From an uncultured Sphingomonadaceae bacterium (lineage in GTDB: Bacteria; Pseudomonadota; Alphaproteobacteria; Sphingomonadales; Sphingomonadaceae), in contig CALKJZ010000014.1 in NCBI GenBank assembly GCA_937995515.1, positions 124,001 to 188,000 of the forward strand: DNA of 64,000 bases, read 5' to 3'. This document shows positions 63,617 through 64,000 of the stretch, in pieces (position 1 is the first letter of the stretch; every line of letters starts with the position of its first letter). Both the position numbers and the translations under genes were made by a program. The notes under the pieces were generated by a model. It made no database searches, had not been told where the DNA came from, and was given only the letters and a program-made list of their open reading frames with translations.

Positions 63617-64000
63617 CCGAAGATCCTCCGGACCCGTTGCAGCCCGTCCACCAGCCGGCCGATATCCGCCTCGGTCACATGCGCGCAGATGCTGGCCCGC
63701 GCGGTCGCCGCCTCGCCGAGCCGTGCCATCAGCGGCTGCGCGCAGTGGTGCCCGGCGCGGATGGCAACGCCGGCCTCGTCGAGGATGGTTGCGACATCGT
63801 GCGGGTGGACGGAGCCGATGTTGAAGCTCAGGATCCCGAGTGGGTTGGCTGGCCCGAAGATGCGCACGCCGGGGATCGCAGCGAGCGCGTCGCGCGCCTG
63901 GGCGGTGAGCGCCCGCTCGTGCGCCTCGATGGCATAGAGGCCGACCTGTTCCACCCAGTCGATCGCCGCGTGCAGGCCGATGGCGCCGGCGATGTGCGGC
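63613..64000 (-). CDS. sufS: Cysteine desulfurase, C-terminal part
   Basis: Partial: the gene runs off the right edge, so only about 128 C-terminal residues are visible (from PHIAGAIGLHAAIDWVEQVG). SufS frees sulfur from cysteine for Fe-S assembly. The active-site cysteine lies in IRAGHHCAQPLM. The VHPHDVATILDEAGVAIRAG segment is typical of the SufS/CsdA class. Confidence 0.94.
   Translation of the reverse strand, partial: PHIAGAIGLHAAIDWVEQVGLYAIEAHERALTAQARDALAAIPGVRIFGPANPLGILSFNIGSVHPHDVATILDEAGVAIRAGHHCAQPLMARLGEAATARASICAHVTEADIGRLVDGLQRVRRIFG

Overview
The window is 64 kb of GC-rich bacterial chromosome, densely coding and with no phage, plasmid or insertion-sequence genes. Gene order and protein features point to an alphaproteobacterium, most likely near the Sphingomonadales (inference). 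The evidence is argJ beside secA, the str, S10, spc and alpha ribosomal operons in one block with secY-adk-rpsM and no rpmJ, TrmFO, a zinc-lid adenylate kinase, SufS-SufT-SufA order, a DcaP-like porin and large secreted M16 peptidases.

1-9.7 kb: the end of pcm, then an apparent acetate/carboxylate-use locus. A porin and an MHS-type symporter point left. Acetyl-CoA synthetase (acs) and a LuxR-type response regulator point right and run toward a hybrid kinase whose N-terminus is a solute-symporter domain. The regulator and kinase look like CrbR and CrbS, which control acs in gammaproteobacteria. Two tandem near-palindromes lie in the porin/acs intergenic region.

9.7-21.8 kb: an accessory stretch. 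It holds a von Willebrand A gene broken by several frameshifts, argJ, secA, a nuclease-helicase fusion (PD-(D/E)XK plus DUF2075), a MgtC/DUF4010 membrane-protein gene broken partly by a perfect 26-bp tandem duplication, an enoyl-CoA hydratase-like gene and a class-III aminotransferase.

21.8-40.9 kb: the translation block. Its order is rpsL-rpsG-fusA-tuf, a terminator-like hairpin, rpsJ through rplO, secY, adk, then rpsM-rpsK-rpoA-rplQ. I see TTGAC(G/A)-N17 promoter candidates before rpsL, rpsM and secA, and a long structured leader before rpsL.

40.9-64 kb: an Fe-alcohol dehydrogenase and a thioesterase, guaA, an HD-domain gene with trmFO, a TauE/TIGR02186/PepN/M16 operon preceded by a 24-bp tandem repeat, a GPH-type MFS transporter, a flippase with an NADP-dependent reductase, hslVU, a minus-strand operon (methyltransferase, photolyase-like protein, N-formylglutamate amidohydrolase) and the suf genes running off the right edge.

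The items most worth checking are the CrbSR-acs locus with its paired palindromes, the photolyase-like protein that appears to have its small domain at the wrong end, the nuclease-helicase fusion and the str leader RNA.
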